64,000 nt of DNA from JAUIET01 sp039111475 (GTDB lineage: Bacteria; Pseudomonadota; Gammaproteobacteria; Pseudomonadales; JAUIET01), in contig JBCCIP010000015.1 of assembly GCA_039111475.1 (NCBI GenBank), positions 48,351 through 112,350 on the forward strand, in the 5' to 3' direction. The notes beneath the pieces are model-generated. The model searched no databases, was not told where the DNA came from, and was given only the letters and a program-made list of their open reading frames with translations. Every line of letters starts with the position of its first letter. Within the stretch, counting starts at the first letter, position 1. Below, in pieces: positions 54,249 through 63,567 of this stretch. A program made the translations under genes and the position numbers.

Positions 54249-55400
54249 TTATTGTAACAACAGCGCCAAAGCGATGCCCAGATAGTTACCCAACGCGTAG
54301 CCAATGATGCCCGTGGTCATGCCCGACAAAACGATGTTTGGGTTGCCCAGTGCTTTTGCCATCATGGGTACAAACGGCGGGCTGCAAATAGCCGCCGTAG
54401 ACGTAATCACAAAAGTGTCACCATCAACGCCGGCCAGCTTACACAGCACGGCGTGTATCAACATGCTACCTCCTATGGTTCCGAACACAAACATCGTGAC
54501 GCTGAGACTGGCCCTACCAAGGTCGGCCGCACTGGTCATGGTGGCTATAACAAAGCAAAACACGTAGATAAGATACATGCCCAAGCGGTATGACAGCACC
54601 AGGCGCCGTACTCGTTCGTTCAAGGACAACGCCATGCCGATGGTGGTCAGGAAGATGATCACAAACGCAGAAGTGTTATCCACGGTAAACACAGTTTTCA
54701 CAAGTTTAGCCAAACCCAGCGAAGCCCCTAAAGCAAACAAAGCCAGCAGTAAAATACTGGCTACCTGCGGTAGGTTTTGTGCACGCGATACAGTTAAGTA
54801 GTCTTCTCCCAGCATTTCGCTGTTTGCGCTAAGGTCCGTTTTCATTGACCGTGGCTTACCCAATATTCGTCGAAACAAAGGGATACCCGCAGTCAGCATC
54901 AACAAGATGTAGATACCGCCAGACAACGCATCCAATGTTTGAAACACTATGTAGTGCGCATGTGGTATGTCTAACGCTGTTTTGATAGCGGCAATGTTAG
55001 GCGTGCCGCCTGTGTACATCCCGACCGACATTGCCGCCAGGTGGCTGCTATTTTCCGAACCCTCTGAGCGAAACAAATAAAACAACGCAGTTGCAATTGT
55101 GACCACAGACACTATCGCAAATAACATCGACAACATGGCTTTACCCGCCGTTTTGCTCCATTCGCGGATATCCAGGCTGAACAGCAACATGGGCAGGGCA
55201 AGGGCAACAGTAACCTCAGAAACTAGCGATTGAACCTCAAACATCGGCGCTGGAACCAGGCCTGCATTGCCCACGAGTAAGCCCAACAAATAGCACAACA
55301 AAATGACGCCAATTTTTCGTGCCCAGCGCTGATAGTGAACCAGCACTATCATCAAAGCCGGCACCATTAGAAAAATTAGTATGTACGCAATAGTCGTCAC
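54249..55400 (-). CDS. DUF819 family membrane protein
   Basis: This 383-residue protein starts at GTG 55400 and has about ten to eleven membrane spans. The repeat-like TPNIAA segment (GMYTGGTPNIAAIKTAL) and AAICSPPFVPMMAKALGNPNIVLSGMTTGIIGYALGNYLG are characteristic of the DUF819 (YjcL) family of putative transporters. The function is not established. It lies 48 bases upstream of the PLP decarboxylase gene on the same strand, so it could transport a substrate or product of that enzyme. Confidence 0.85.
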   Translation of the reverse strand: MTTIAYILIFLMVPALMIVLVHYQRWARKIGVILLCYLLGLLVGNAGLVPAPMFEVQSLVSEVTVALALPMLLFSLDIREWSKTAGKAMLSMLFAIVSVVTIATALFYLFRSEGSENSSHLAAMSVGMYTGGTPNIAAIKTALDIPHAHYIVFQTLDALSGGIYILLMLTAGIPLFRRILGKPRSMKTDLSANSEMLGEDYLTVSRAQNLPQVASILLLALFALGASLGLAKLVKTVFTVDNTSAFVIIFLTTIGMALSLNERVRRLVLSYRLGMYLIYVFCFVIATMTSAADLGRASLSVTMFVFGTIGGSMLIHAVLCKLAGVDGDTFVITSTAAICSPPFVPMMAKALGNPNIVLSGMTTGIIGYALGNYLGIALALLLQ

Positions 55401-55512
55401 AGCAACACTGTACCTGATTGATGTGGCCTGGTCTTACGTTTCCTCTTGATAGCGTGTGAATTGGTAGGTCAGACCTTATAATGATGGCAAATAGGCAGCC
55501 TGACTTTTTGAC

Positions 55513-56460
55513 ATGAAAATTCTCTCACGCGTTGTGCTAATCGTTCTGGGTCTAGGTGTACTACTGATATCGCAACGACATTGGCTTGCTAATCAGCTAC
55601 TTTTACTAGACACCGGCGGTGAATCACCGCCACTAGTCGACGCAGGCGAAGAGTCCGCGGCTACCAAGTGGTTTGATGACTATTACACGATAGAGAAGCT
55701 AGCACCGGGTACCTATGCGATAGGTGAGCCCAGATACTACCAGGAGAATTACAATTACCTGCTGGTTGGCGATAATATCGCCCTGCTCTTTGATGCCGGC
55801 CCAGGTGTGCGCGATATTATTCCGGTGGTGAAATCAATTACCGAACTTCCGATAGTGTTTCTACCCTCACATTTTCATTATGACCATGTGGGCAATGGCA
55901 TTCGTTTTGAGCAACGTGCCGTGGTGGATTTGCCGTACCTGCGCAGCCGCGCAAAGAATAATGTACTGCAGTTCACAGACATGGAGCACTTGGGTCAAGC
56001 GGAAGGTTTCGCAACGCCATCATGGACTGTTGATTTTTGGTGGCGCCCAGGCGAGGCAATTGATCTGGGTGGGCGCTCAGTTGAGATAGTTCACACGCCT
56101 GGCCATTCAACCGAATCAATCTCTTTGTGGGACCAGCAAAATGATATCGTTTTAAGCGGCGACTATATATACCCCGGCCCGTTGTATGCATTTCTTCCGA
56201 ATTCAAGCTTGTCTGACTACTACACCACTGCAAAAGAGCTGCTGGCAACCATACCTAAAAACACAAAGTATTTCGGTGCGCATCGCTCCGGTGGACCGGG
56301 TGCACCGCAATTACGCTCGCAAGACATAAAAGACCTGCACAAAGCGCTTGAGCAAATACGTGACCGCCAGATGGATGGCGAAGGATTATGGCCAACGGAG
56401 TACGTCGTAAATGAAACAGTAACCTTACTAGCGGAACCAAGGCTTCTTCAAGCATGGTAG
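55513..56460 (+). CDS. Membrane-anchored MBL-fold metallohydrolase
   Basis: This 315-residue protein starts with an uncleaved or signal hydrophobic segment (ILSRVVLIVLGLGVLLIS). Its metallo-beta-lactamase motif is H120-F-H122-Y-D124-H125, followed by VHTPGHSTESISLW and VLSGDYIYPGPLY. It is a dinuclear-metal hydrolase probably facing the periplasm. The family includes glyoxalase II, lactonases, esterases and sulfatases; the substrate is not predictable. Confidence 0.9.
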   Translation: MKILSRVVLIVLGLGVLLISQRHWLANQLLLLDTGGESPPLVDAGEESAATKWFDDYYTIEKLAPGTYAIGEPRYYQENYNYLLVGDNIALLFDAGPGVRDIIPVVKSITELPIVFLPSHFHYDHVGNGIRFEQRAVVDLPYLRSRAKNNVLQFTDMEHLGQAEGFATPSWTVDFWWRPGEAIDLGGRSVEIVHTPGHSTESISLWDQQNDIVLSGDYIYPGPLYAFLPNSSLSDYYTTAKELLATIPKNTKYFGAHRSGGPGAPQLRSQDIKDLHKALEQIRDRQMDGEGLWPTEYVVNETVTLLAEPRLLQAW

Positions 56461-56667
56461 AACGCTCCTGGAATTGCTGTTGCTGCCAGTGCTAGTGCAC
56501 TAACATGAAATAGGAACTATCGAGTAGTCCGCAGCTCTGACATCATGTTCTAGTGAAAATACCACTTCAACTATACGGCCCTAGCTTTACAACGTATAAT
56601 CGCGCCCCTGCAGCAACACCCAATTGATTGTCTCCTCCGCAAATTCATTTCACAGTACTGGAAAAGC

Positions 56668-58269
56668 ATGGCGAGCAAGCTAAGCGTCTACACCGGCCTT
56701 CCGGGTACAGGGAAGACAACTGCACTAATAAACGCTATGAAGAGCCATCAGGAATCTGGCGGAAACGTGACGCTCTTTCTTTCCTCAGAGCACGAAGAGC
56801 TCACCAGACGTAAGAACGTAAAACCAGGCGGTTTGATGGGGTGTCGAACAATAGGTCTGAACTTTCCGATTGATTTCGTATGCTCAACGGAGGAAGCATC
56901 AACGTTACTGGCGCCACTGGGACAGAATGATTTGGCGGTTTTCGATGAGGCTCACTTTTTCAAACCGGAAATCGTAAACTCGTGGTTGGCAGCCAGTAAT
57001 CGAGGCATCACAGTATTAGTAGGAACACCCTCTGCTCAGCAGCTCCAACTTCTCAGAAAAGAAAAAATCAATGATATTATTTTGGAAGCAAAGTGTGAGT
57101 GTGGACATGCAACTGCCACTGAAGTTGTGTATAAAGAGAACCTGACCTTCCCGACGCATTTTTGCAAGCCCTGCCACGCCAAATATATGAATACCGAAAT
57201 AGACCAATTACTAGATGATGTGAAAGAAAGCAAACCTTTCCCGGGGGAGCTTCACACTTACCAGCCATTTTACAGCGTAGATATGTCTGGCTGGCAGCTT
57301 GTGCGAGGCGACTCAGAGGCCAGGCTTACTATCATACGCGACGCCGCTACTCGCTGCGCTGCGGTATCGGCCAAGCTCAAAGAACCGGTGTCACAACCAA
57401 GCTTTATTGATTTGGGCTGCTGCTCAGGGTTTTTTGCAGACGGAATGAACGAATTCGGATTTCGTGCTAGCGGCGTTGATGTTAGTGGGCACTTCATAGA
57501 GTGGGCGAATCGATTGGCCAAGATACAGGGCAAGCAGATCGATTTTGTTCAAGATGACGCCCACCATTACATGGTAAATACCGAAAAGCGGTTTGATGTA
57601 GCGTCCACTTTCGCAACCGTACAATGGGTAATGGTTCAAAAAGGATATGAAACCGGCCTGGAGTGTTTCAAAGAATTTTTCGCCAAAACTGACCATATCG
57701 CTGTGGTTGAGATGGGTTATACCGTTGAGGAAATATACAAAGACAAGATCGACGGAGCGCCAGGCGTCATAGATAAAGACTGGGTTCTTGAACTAATGAA
57801 AGAACACGGCGATTTTGCGACCATAGAAGTGCATCATGCCGGTGAGAATGGCATTTGGAGAGACGTTTTTGTCGGGTTCAAGGAGGTCCCGACGCCCCGT
57901 CCCTTTCGTCGAGCCACTGAAAGCGAAAATGTGGTTCATACATCGAATGCCGCGGGTTATTCGGATGATGCGTGGATTGCCCCAACCTTTGAAGTCTATT
58001 TTAAAGCGAATAAGCGGATTAAAGTAATTTCTCTCGAAGGTTGGCGGCCCAATAACAGCAACAATGAAACAGCTGTGATTTCATTTCGTGTCAATCGAAC
58101 TTCGCTGGGTAGCACAGAGGTTAATCGCGGCGTATTCGAAATTTCGCAAGAAACTGATATCGAAGAGGGAGAAGTCTTTTCACTCACCATTCAGTGCGAC
58201 ACAGCCGAACAGGTTGATGGGGACGACCGCGAATTATCGTATCTGCTTCGCGAATTAAGCTTTTCATAA
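56668..58269 (+). CDS. Fusion: thymidine-kinase-like P-loop domain + class I methyltransferase + unknown C-terminal domain
   Basis: This 533-residue protein has three parts. Residues 1-175 look like type II thymidine kinase. They include a P-loop GLPGTGKTT (10-18), a Walker B/catalytic segment VFDEAHFF (91-98, compare DEAQFF in TK) and a zinc ribbon C143-x-C145 ... C166-x2-C169 in the TK position. Residues about 220-405 form a SAM methyltransferase (FIDLGCCSGFFADGM 246-260, GVDVSG 269-274). Residues about 430-533 are strand-rich and unrecognised. A true nucleoside kinase is doubtful. The neighbouring, convergent polysaccharide export genes suggest modification or capping of a glycan (inference). 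I know no described protein with this order. Confidence 0.75.
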   Translation: MASKLSVYTGLPGTGKTTALINAMKSHQESGGNVTLFLSSEHEELTRRKNVKPGGLMGCRTIGLNFPIDFVCSTEEASTLLAPLGQNDLAVFDEAHFFKPEIVNSWLAASNRGITVLVGTPSAQQLQLLRKEKINDIILEAKCECGHATATEVVYKENLTFPTHFCKPCHAKYMNTEIDQLLDDVKESKPFPGELHTYQPFYSVDMSGWQLVRGDSEARLTIIRDAATRCAAVSAKLKEPVSQPSFIDLGCCSGFFADGMNEFGFRASGVDVSGHFIEWANRLAKIQGKQIDFVQDDAHHYMVNTEKRFDVASTFATVQWVMVQKGYETGLECFKEFFAKTDHIAVVEMGYTVEEIYKDKIDGAPGVIDKDWVLELMKEHGDFATIEVHHAGENGIWRDVFVGFKEVPTPRPFRRATESENVVHTSNAAGYSDDAWIAPTFEVYFKANKRIKVISLEGWRPNNSNNETAVISFRVNRTSLGSTEVNRGVFEISQETDIEEGEVFSLTIQCDTAEQVDGDDRELSYLLRELSFS

Positions 58270-58285
58270 GCTCAGAGACGAAACG

Positions 58286-58312
58286 AAAATTGCCAGTGGA
58301 ACTGGCTATTTT
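58286..58312. terminator. Terminator hairpin downstream of the kinase-like/methyltransferase gene
   Basis: AAAAT (58286-58290) and GCCAGT (58292-58297) pair with ACTGGC (58301-58306) and ATTTT (58308-58312) with one internal mismatch and a 3-base loop. A-rich and T-rich flanks make it usable in both directions. Confidence 0.6.
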
Positions 58313-58320
58313 CAGGAAAT

Positions 58321-58350
58321 GTAGCCCTGGGTCTCGATGGCCAGGGCTGC
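58321..58350. terminator. Second hairpin in the convergent gap, serving the ABC transporter operon
   Basis: GTAGCCCTGG (58321-58330) pairs with CCAGGGCTGC (58341-58350) with one G-T pair and a 10-base loop. It lies 16 bases past the stop of the ATPase gene. There is no strong T tract, so termination strength is uncertain. Confidence 0.4.
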
Positions 58351-58366
58351 ATCACTCGCAAATAAC

Positions 58367-59053
58367 CTAAGCGGCCTGGTAGGCGCTTACCACTTCCTTG
58401 GGATCGCCCTGCTGGCGGACCATACCTTCCTCTATCCAGATTACTCTGCTGCACAACCCCAAAACCGTTGGTGCCGAATGGGACACCAGTACAACGGTGT
58501 TATCGGAGCTAATCATATCAGCCATTGTTTTGGATGACTTCTCTCTAAACTTATTATCGCCCACGCCAAGAATTTCATCCAACAAAAGCACTTCAGGGGT
58601 TAAGAAGGCTAAAGTCGCGAAGCCCAATCTGGCACGCATGCCGGTGGAATAGGATTTCATTGGTTCATGAAAGAACTTTCCGAGTTCACTATACACTTCT
58701 ATGTTTGCCATATTCGACAGTATTTCTTCCTTACCATAGCCCAATAACATGCCACTCAGCAGCGCATTGTCCCGCCCGCTTAGATTGTCATCAAAACCGG
58801 CTTGCAAAGTAAGAAGTGACGTTTTGCGAGATCTATTGTCAATCACCCCTGTATCGGGTTTATAGATTCCAGATAGCACTTTCAAAAGCGTGGATTTACC
58901 AGATCCATTTCTTCCAATTATTCCAACAGTCTCTCCACGGTAGATATCAAAGGAAACATCCTTAAGCGCTGCATGAAAGCTATGACGAAAAAAAGATCGT
59001 TTCTTTCTATAGGAAAGCCCAATGTTCTTGAGTGAAACTATCACATCGCTCAT
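58367..59053 (-). CDS. Polysaccharide ABC transporter ATPase (Wzt/KpsT/TagH-type, without C-terminal binding domain)
   Basis: This 228-residue ATPase has Walker A GRNGSGKSTLL, signature YSTGMRARLGFA and Walker B VLLLDEILGVGD, all typical of the polysaccharide-exporting ABC-2 subfamily. It ends soon after the core, so it lacks the C-terminal carbohydrate-binding domain of O-antigen-specific Wzt proteins and resembles KpsT or short Wzt forms. It is 3 bases downstream of the permease gene. It energises export of an undecaprenyl- or lipid-linked glycan across the inner membrane. Confidence 0.92.
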   Translation of the reverse strand: MSDVIVSLKNIGLSYRKKRSFFRHSFHAALKDVSFDIYRGETVGIIGRNGSGKSTLLKVLSGIYKPDTGVIDNRSRKTSLLTLQAGFDDNLSGRDNALLSGMLLGYGKEEILSNMANIEVYSELGKFFHEPMKSYSTGMRARLGFATLAFLTPEVLLLDEILGVGDNKFREKSSKTMADMISSDNTVVLVSHSAPTVLGLCSRVIWIEEGMVRQQGDPKEVVSAYQAA

Positions 59054-59056
59054 ACC

Positions 59057-59824
59057 TTAGTCCTGCGCAAATCTCGTGATCGTACATTCATTATTTCGGT
59101 AGAACCGTATCGACAGTATCCACAAAACAATCGACACAGCGGCCACCTTCGCTGTGTAAAACCAATCTGGCCAATTGTTGTTTAACAACACTTCTCTGTA
59201 CTGCTGCACCAATCCCGCCATAGGGTTTACGTAAAACCATTGCGTGTATTGCGGTGCAATGTGATCGATACTGAAGAAAATACCACTGCAAAAAAACACG
59301 AATTGCAATGCGGTTGGAATAACAAAACCAAGGTCTCGAACAAATACGACGGATGCGGCAAAGATGAAAGCAAGTGGCATCATCAACATTAGTTGCACCA
59401 AAGCAATTGGGACTATTGCCAGCCACTGAATGCTTGGCTGATGACCCGCGATGACCAACACTAACAACAAAACGATAAAGACAATCGCCTGCTTCACAGA
59501 ACACTGCACAATGACGACTAACGGAAAGAACAGTTTTGGGATAAATATTTGTCCCATCAAAAATCTTCCCGTTACCAGGCTATTGGACGCTTGCACCAGG
59601 AGCTTTGAAAACCAAAGCCATGGCACCAAACCAGCCAATAAAAAAAACACAAAGCCCGGGCCGCCTCTTTGCAAGAGCACATCAAAAACCAGGTAGTAGA
59701 CCAGCATATGCAATACCGGTTCCATTATCCACCAGAGATAGCTCAAGTAATTGACGGCTGCTTCTGACTTCAGGTTGAGTTTTGACTTTTCCCAAACAAC
59801 CGCTAGCAACTGACGTGTATTCAT
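59057..59824 (-). CDS. Polysaccharide ABC-2 transporter permease (Wzm/TagG-type)
   Basis: This 255-residue protein has six hydrophobic spans in the ABC-2 layout. Its N-terminal amphipathic segment leads into NYLSYLWWIMEPVLHMLVYYLVFDVLL, and the GLVPWLWFSKLLVQASNSL and FYVNPMAGLVQQYREVLL segments are common to Wzm/KpsM/TagG proteins. It forms the channel with the adjacent ATPase. The gap of 102 bases to the preceding glycosyltransferase gene suggests one transcription unit. Confidence 0.92.
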   Translation of the reverse strand: MNTRQLLAVVWEKSKLNLKSEAAVNYLSYLWWIMEPVLHMLVYYLVFDVLLQRGGPGFVFFLLAGLVPWLWFSKLLVQASNSLVTGRFLMGQIFIPKLFFPLVVIVQCSVKQAIVFIVLLLVLVIAGHQPSIQWLAIVPIALVQLMLMMPLAFIFAASVVFVRDLGFVIPTALQFVFFCSGIFFSIDHIAPQYTQWFYVNPMAGLVQQYREVLLNNNWPDWFYTAKVAAVSIVLWILSIRFYRNNECTITRFAQD

Positions 59825-59926
59825 AAAACTCGTATAAATCTATTATTAAACGTGCTGGCAAACTGCTGCCGCGCTGCTAAACCGATTTCGGCTGACAGTG
59901 AAATCAGGAAAACTATTCCTAGGCAT

Positions 59927-62900
59927 TCAAACAACAAATTCAGACTCCAAAACTCTTGTGACCGTTTGACTCGAGAAATTCTGCTTGAGCGTCTCGTAAG
60001 ACTTCGTAATATAATCGCTCTGAATCTGAGGAGACTGGCAGACACGAATAACTTCGCGGGCGAAATTAACAGAGTCATCTGCAATACCCATACAATGCTC
60101 ACTGCATGGAATTCCCTCAGCTCCAATAGAAGTAGTTACCACGGGTACGCCATGAGCCATAGAGCCCAGGATCTTACCTTTTATTCCCGCGCCAAACCTC
60201 AAGGGTGCAATACTTATCAGAGCTTTGTCGTATAGCTCTTCAAGCTCATCATCGGATAGGAAGCCATGAATATGGACATCTTCATCTGCCAGGGCGCATA
60301 TGTCATCGGGTGTGTTTGAGCCAACTATGTGAAACGTCGCATCTGCAACTTCGCTTTTTACCAACGGCCATATTTCCTCAACAAACCAATTCACGGCGTC
60401 AACATTGGGCGGGTGATTAAAGCCGCCGACAAACAGTAACAATGGCTCTTTTTTAGAAATCTCTTTTTCAACCACATCCAACACATACAGCGGGATGGCA
60501 ATTGCTTTTACCTCAGCATCTTCTTTTTTAATTTCGCTGACTTCCGCTTCAGACGGATACAGCACAGTGTCCGCCTTTCCGAAAAGGCTCCACTCCCTGT
60601 CATGCCACGTTTTAATTTCGCGCTTTAGATTGTCGCCCCCCTCCAAAGCATATTGGCGCCTGGCCCTTAAGTAATGCAGATCGCAACCAAAGTAGATGAT
60701 TTTGATACTCGCTTTCAAAGACAGTATGTAGTCGATATATTTCTCCGCGATGTGCGGACGATGCAAATAGGCTATATCTATGTACTGCGCATTATCAGAC
60801 AGCCAGGATTTCCAGTTCTGCTGATAATAGTTTCCCAATAGCAGTTCCACGCCTAGTGATTCCAACACTGTTGAATATGGCTCGTGACGATAGAAATTAT
60901 CGCCAATAAATTTTACATTGTAGCCATTGTCTACCATTAGGCGAATGTATTGATACGTGGATCGCGAACCTGCATCTTTGTCGAAATGAGGAACATAATG
61001 ATCCACAACAAGAATAGTAATCTTTCGCAACGAGCGGTCTCGACTTAGAAAAACAGCCTCTGCATTCGCGCAGTGCTCTTGCTGAAGCACTGATTGCCAT
61101 TTTTCTCTGAACTTAACCGCATTCTCTACTTGGTGTTTTTTTACGCCCTGAGCGATGTCTTGGCCATTTGAGACGCCTTCATAATGGACAACCACTGAGC
61201 GAGGCTGATAGTAAACCTTCTTGCCAATGCTTCTTATAGTGAAAGCCAGATCAGTGTCTTCGTAGTACGCCGGCACATATCGCTCATCAAACTTGCCAGC
61301 GTCCAAAAACACCTGTCTGGGAAACAGAATCGCTGCGCCGGAAACGTAGTCAACTTCCTTAAGGTAATTGTATTCCGGCTTTTCAGGGTCATCCAGGCGG
61401 CCGTAGTTCCACCCGGAAGCATCATTCCATATAATTCCACCCGCTTCCTGCAGCCTGCCATCAGGATAGACCAACTTTGATCCTACTAAGCCAGCATCCG
61501 GTCGCGCCAGGAAAACCTCCATTAACTCATCCAGCCATCCTTCCGTAACCCGTGTGTCGTTGTTTAGCAAGAAAACATACTCTCCAACAGCACTGTCTAC
61601 AGCCTTATTACACGTCAACAGGAATCCCATATTCTCTTCATTTCGCAGATAAGAGATACCCGATATATTCGAAATTACTTGCGCCGTTAGGTCACTGGAG
61701 CAGTCATCCGCAACTATTATCTCGAACGAAACTTGTGGCAGATTCGCTCTGATTGACTTCAAACAATTTAGGGTATATTCCAATTGGTTGTGCACTGGAA
61801 TAATTACGCTGACTTTCGGTTCCGAGTGTTTGATGAAACTCAGTTCGATGCCTTCATAGTCATCGGCACCGAGGGCATCGGCCGTAGCCGGTGTTACTGG
61901 CGTTGAACCATGGCTTAGCGTTTCACTGTATCTATGTGTTATCTGCGCTATCAGATCTTGGCGTTTAAACAGCAAGTTATAGAAATTTTTAATTCGTTCC
62001 GCTGAAATTAATTTCACGAACCTCACTGGGCTCGCAATGGCGTTACGAGACAAGGACAGCACAGCTGCTGCCTTGGGACTGTGTTCAATAGATGGCAGCA
62101 CAACAAGAGAGATTATTCCCCTGACTGGCCAAGTGAGTATTCGACCTAACCTGAAAGAAACCGAAGACAGCATATCGCGATGAAGCCGGTCATATTCTCT
62201 GAGCTGTTGGTCACGTATTACGACTTCATCACGAAGTAGATCTACGGTGCTGTCCAATTCCTCAACAACACGCCCGGAGCGCTCTAACTCTGCAGAAAGT
62301 CGCTCACTTTCCGCCAGTTTTTCTTGCACCTGACTGTTCAGTGCAAGTATCTGGTGCCGATTTTCCTCTACTTCCGCGGCGCTCTTAATTGCCCACGCCG
62401 TTTTTTCCTCCAATTGATCAGAAAGCGACAATGCCCAGTCAGTTTTTTCCTCAAGCTCCTTATCGCGCTTGAGCAGCATTACCCTGGCCGCCTCTATCTC
62501 TTCAGACAACTCATTCGCCCAGGTTGACCTCTTGTCAAATTCGTCCTGCAGGCTTTGAATCGAATGATCCTTCTCGCTCAGGGTTGCTTCTAAAATAGCA
62601 TTTTTCTGCTGTAAGCGACCCTGCTGCTGTAGCAAGAACTCAAACCCAAATTTGCTGTTGATTGCAGAGTTATAGATTTCCGCAATTCTTGAGGAATAAG
62701 CGGATAAATCAACTCGTTGTTTGCTAATCAGCAGTTGATAGAGTTCAAGCACTTCGGAACTTATTTCGGGAGAACTGGACAGGTCTTCAAGATCATAGTT
62801 CGAATGGCGCAGGCCATTATCAACTACGCCATTGCGTTCTTTACCATATACCGGCTTTGGCGGCACGATATCAGATAGATATTCGGCCAATTGATCAAGC

Positions 62901-63463
62901 TGCTCACCGGGCTGCTCGAGCACGCTTTCATACGCTACGAAATAACATTCGCTCTCAATTGAGCGGAGCGCTTCGAGACAATACATTAGCCATAGCTCTG
63001 CTCCCGTTCTAATGGGGATATTGTCCCTTTCAAACAGAGAACTGGCGACTTCCAATGGATTCCGATAAACGAATACATACTTTACATCGATGTCGAGCTC
63101 TCTAAAAACAGCATTCCAAAAAGGTACCAGCAGACAGATGCGAGGGTCTTTTAGAGCAAAATTTTTATGAGTAGACGTTTTTTGCTTTAGTAGCTTGGCA
63201 GCAGAAACAACATACTCGCGGGGATAGCTCAACGACTGATGACGATAAAATAAGGCTGGAATGTCCCACGAAGAACCTAACTCGCAAAGCAACGCATCAT
63301 TAATGCCTACAATATCAAGGTCTTCAAAAAATCCTTTTGGATTGTCCTCACCAGCAGGCATCAAACTGTCACCCAGAGAGAAGCCCATGGTTTCTAAACT
63401 GCTTGCGACAAGACTCGTTCCAGATCGATGAGCCCCAAGAACAACGACTACTTTCTTTGACAC
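59927..63463 (-). CDS. Multidomain sulfotransferase / coiled coil / GT2 / GT4 protein
   Basis: This 1178-residue protein, GTG start at 63463, has four parts. Residues 1-250 are a sulfotransferase domain with PAPS loop GAHRSGTSLVASSLE (10-24) and the FVYRNPLEVASSL segment (131-143). Residues about 280-430 are a long coiled coil with spaced Trp-Ala turns (W315, W343, W357). Residues 548-790 are a GT2 glycosyltransferase (VSVIIPVHNQ, D586-D587, NND 634-636, E736-D737). Residues 812-1170 are a GT4-type glycosyltransferase (FVGGFNHPPNVDAV, PLRFGAGIKGKILGSMAHG). The protein likely builds and sulfates a surface glycan exported by the downstream ABC pair. Each catalytic centre looks intact. Confidence 0.9.
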   Translation of the reverse strand: MSKKVVVVLGAHRSGTSLVASSLETMGFSLGDSLMPAGEDNPKGFFEDLDIVGINDALLCELGSSWDIPALFYRHQSLSYPREYVVSAAKLLKQKTSTHKNFALKDPRICLLVPFWNAVFRELDIDVKYVFVYRNPLEVASSLFERDNIPIRTGAELWLMYCLEALRSIESECYFVAYESVLEQPGEQLDQLAEYLSDIVPPKPVYGKERNGVVDNGLRHSNYDLEDLSSSPEISSEVLELYQLLISKQRVDLSAYSSRIAEIYNSAINSKFGFEFLLQQQGRLQQKNAILEATLSEKDHSIQSLQDEFDKRSTWANELSEEIEAARVMLLKRDKELEEKTDWALSLSDQLEEKTAWAIKSAAEVEENRHQILALNSQVQEKLAESERLSAELERSGRVVEELDSTVDLLRDEVVIRDQQLREYDRLHRDMLSSVSFRLGRILTWPVRGIISLVVLPSIEHSPKAAAVLSLSRNAIASPVRFVKLISAERIKNFYNLLFKRQDLIAQITHRYSETLSHGSTPVTPATADALGADDYEGIELSFIKHSEPKVSVIIPVHNQLEYTLNCLKSIRANLPQVSFEIIVADDCSSDLTAQVISNISGISYLRNEENMGFLLTCNKAVDSAVGEYVFLLNNDTRVTEGWLDELMEVFLARPDAGLVGSKLVYPDGRLQEAGGIIWNDASGWNYGRLDDPEKPEYNYLKEVDYVSGAAILFPRQVFLDAGKFDERYVPAYYEDTDLAFTIRSIGKKVYYQPRSVVVHYEGVSNGQDIAQGVKKHQVENAVKFREKWQSVLQQEHCANAEAVFLSRDRSLRKITILVVDHYVPHFDKDAGSRSTYQYIRLMVDNGYNVKFIGDNFYRHEPYSTVLESLGVELLLGNYYQQNWKSWLSDNAQYIDIAYLHRPHIAEKYIDYILSLKASIKIIYFGCDLHYLRARRQYALEGGDNLKREIKTWHDREWSLFGKADTVLYPSEAEVSEIKKEDAEVKAIAIPLYVLDVVEKEISKKEPLLLFVGGFNHPPNVDAVNWFVEEIWPLVKSEVADATFHIVGSNTPDDICALADEDVHIHGFLSDDELEELYDKALISIAPLRFGAGIKGKILGSMAHGVPVVTTSIGAEGIPCSEHCMGIADDSVNFAREVIRVCQSPQIQSDYITKSYETLKQNFSSQTVTRVLESEFVV

Positions 63464-63567
63464 TCTTAACCTGCTATCCGCTTAATCAAAATAGAACACC
63501 TGTTTGGTCTGATGCGTCGTGATCGTATCTTGAAGAGAAAGGTTGAAACGTTTTCTCAAATCACCGT

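Noticed and set aside
56668..57200. Stand-alone thymidine kinase (tdk)
   Set aside because: The frame continues without interruption into a methyltransferase, and the substrate lasso region is not convincing for thymidine.
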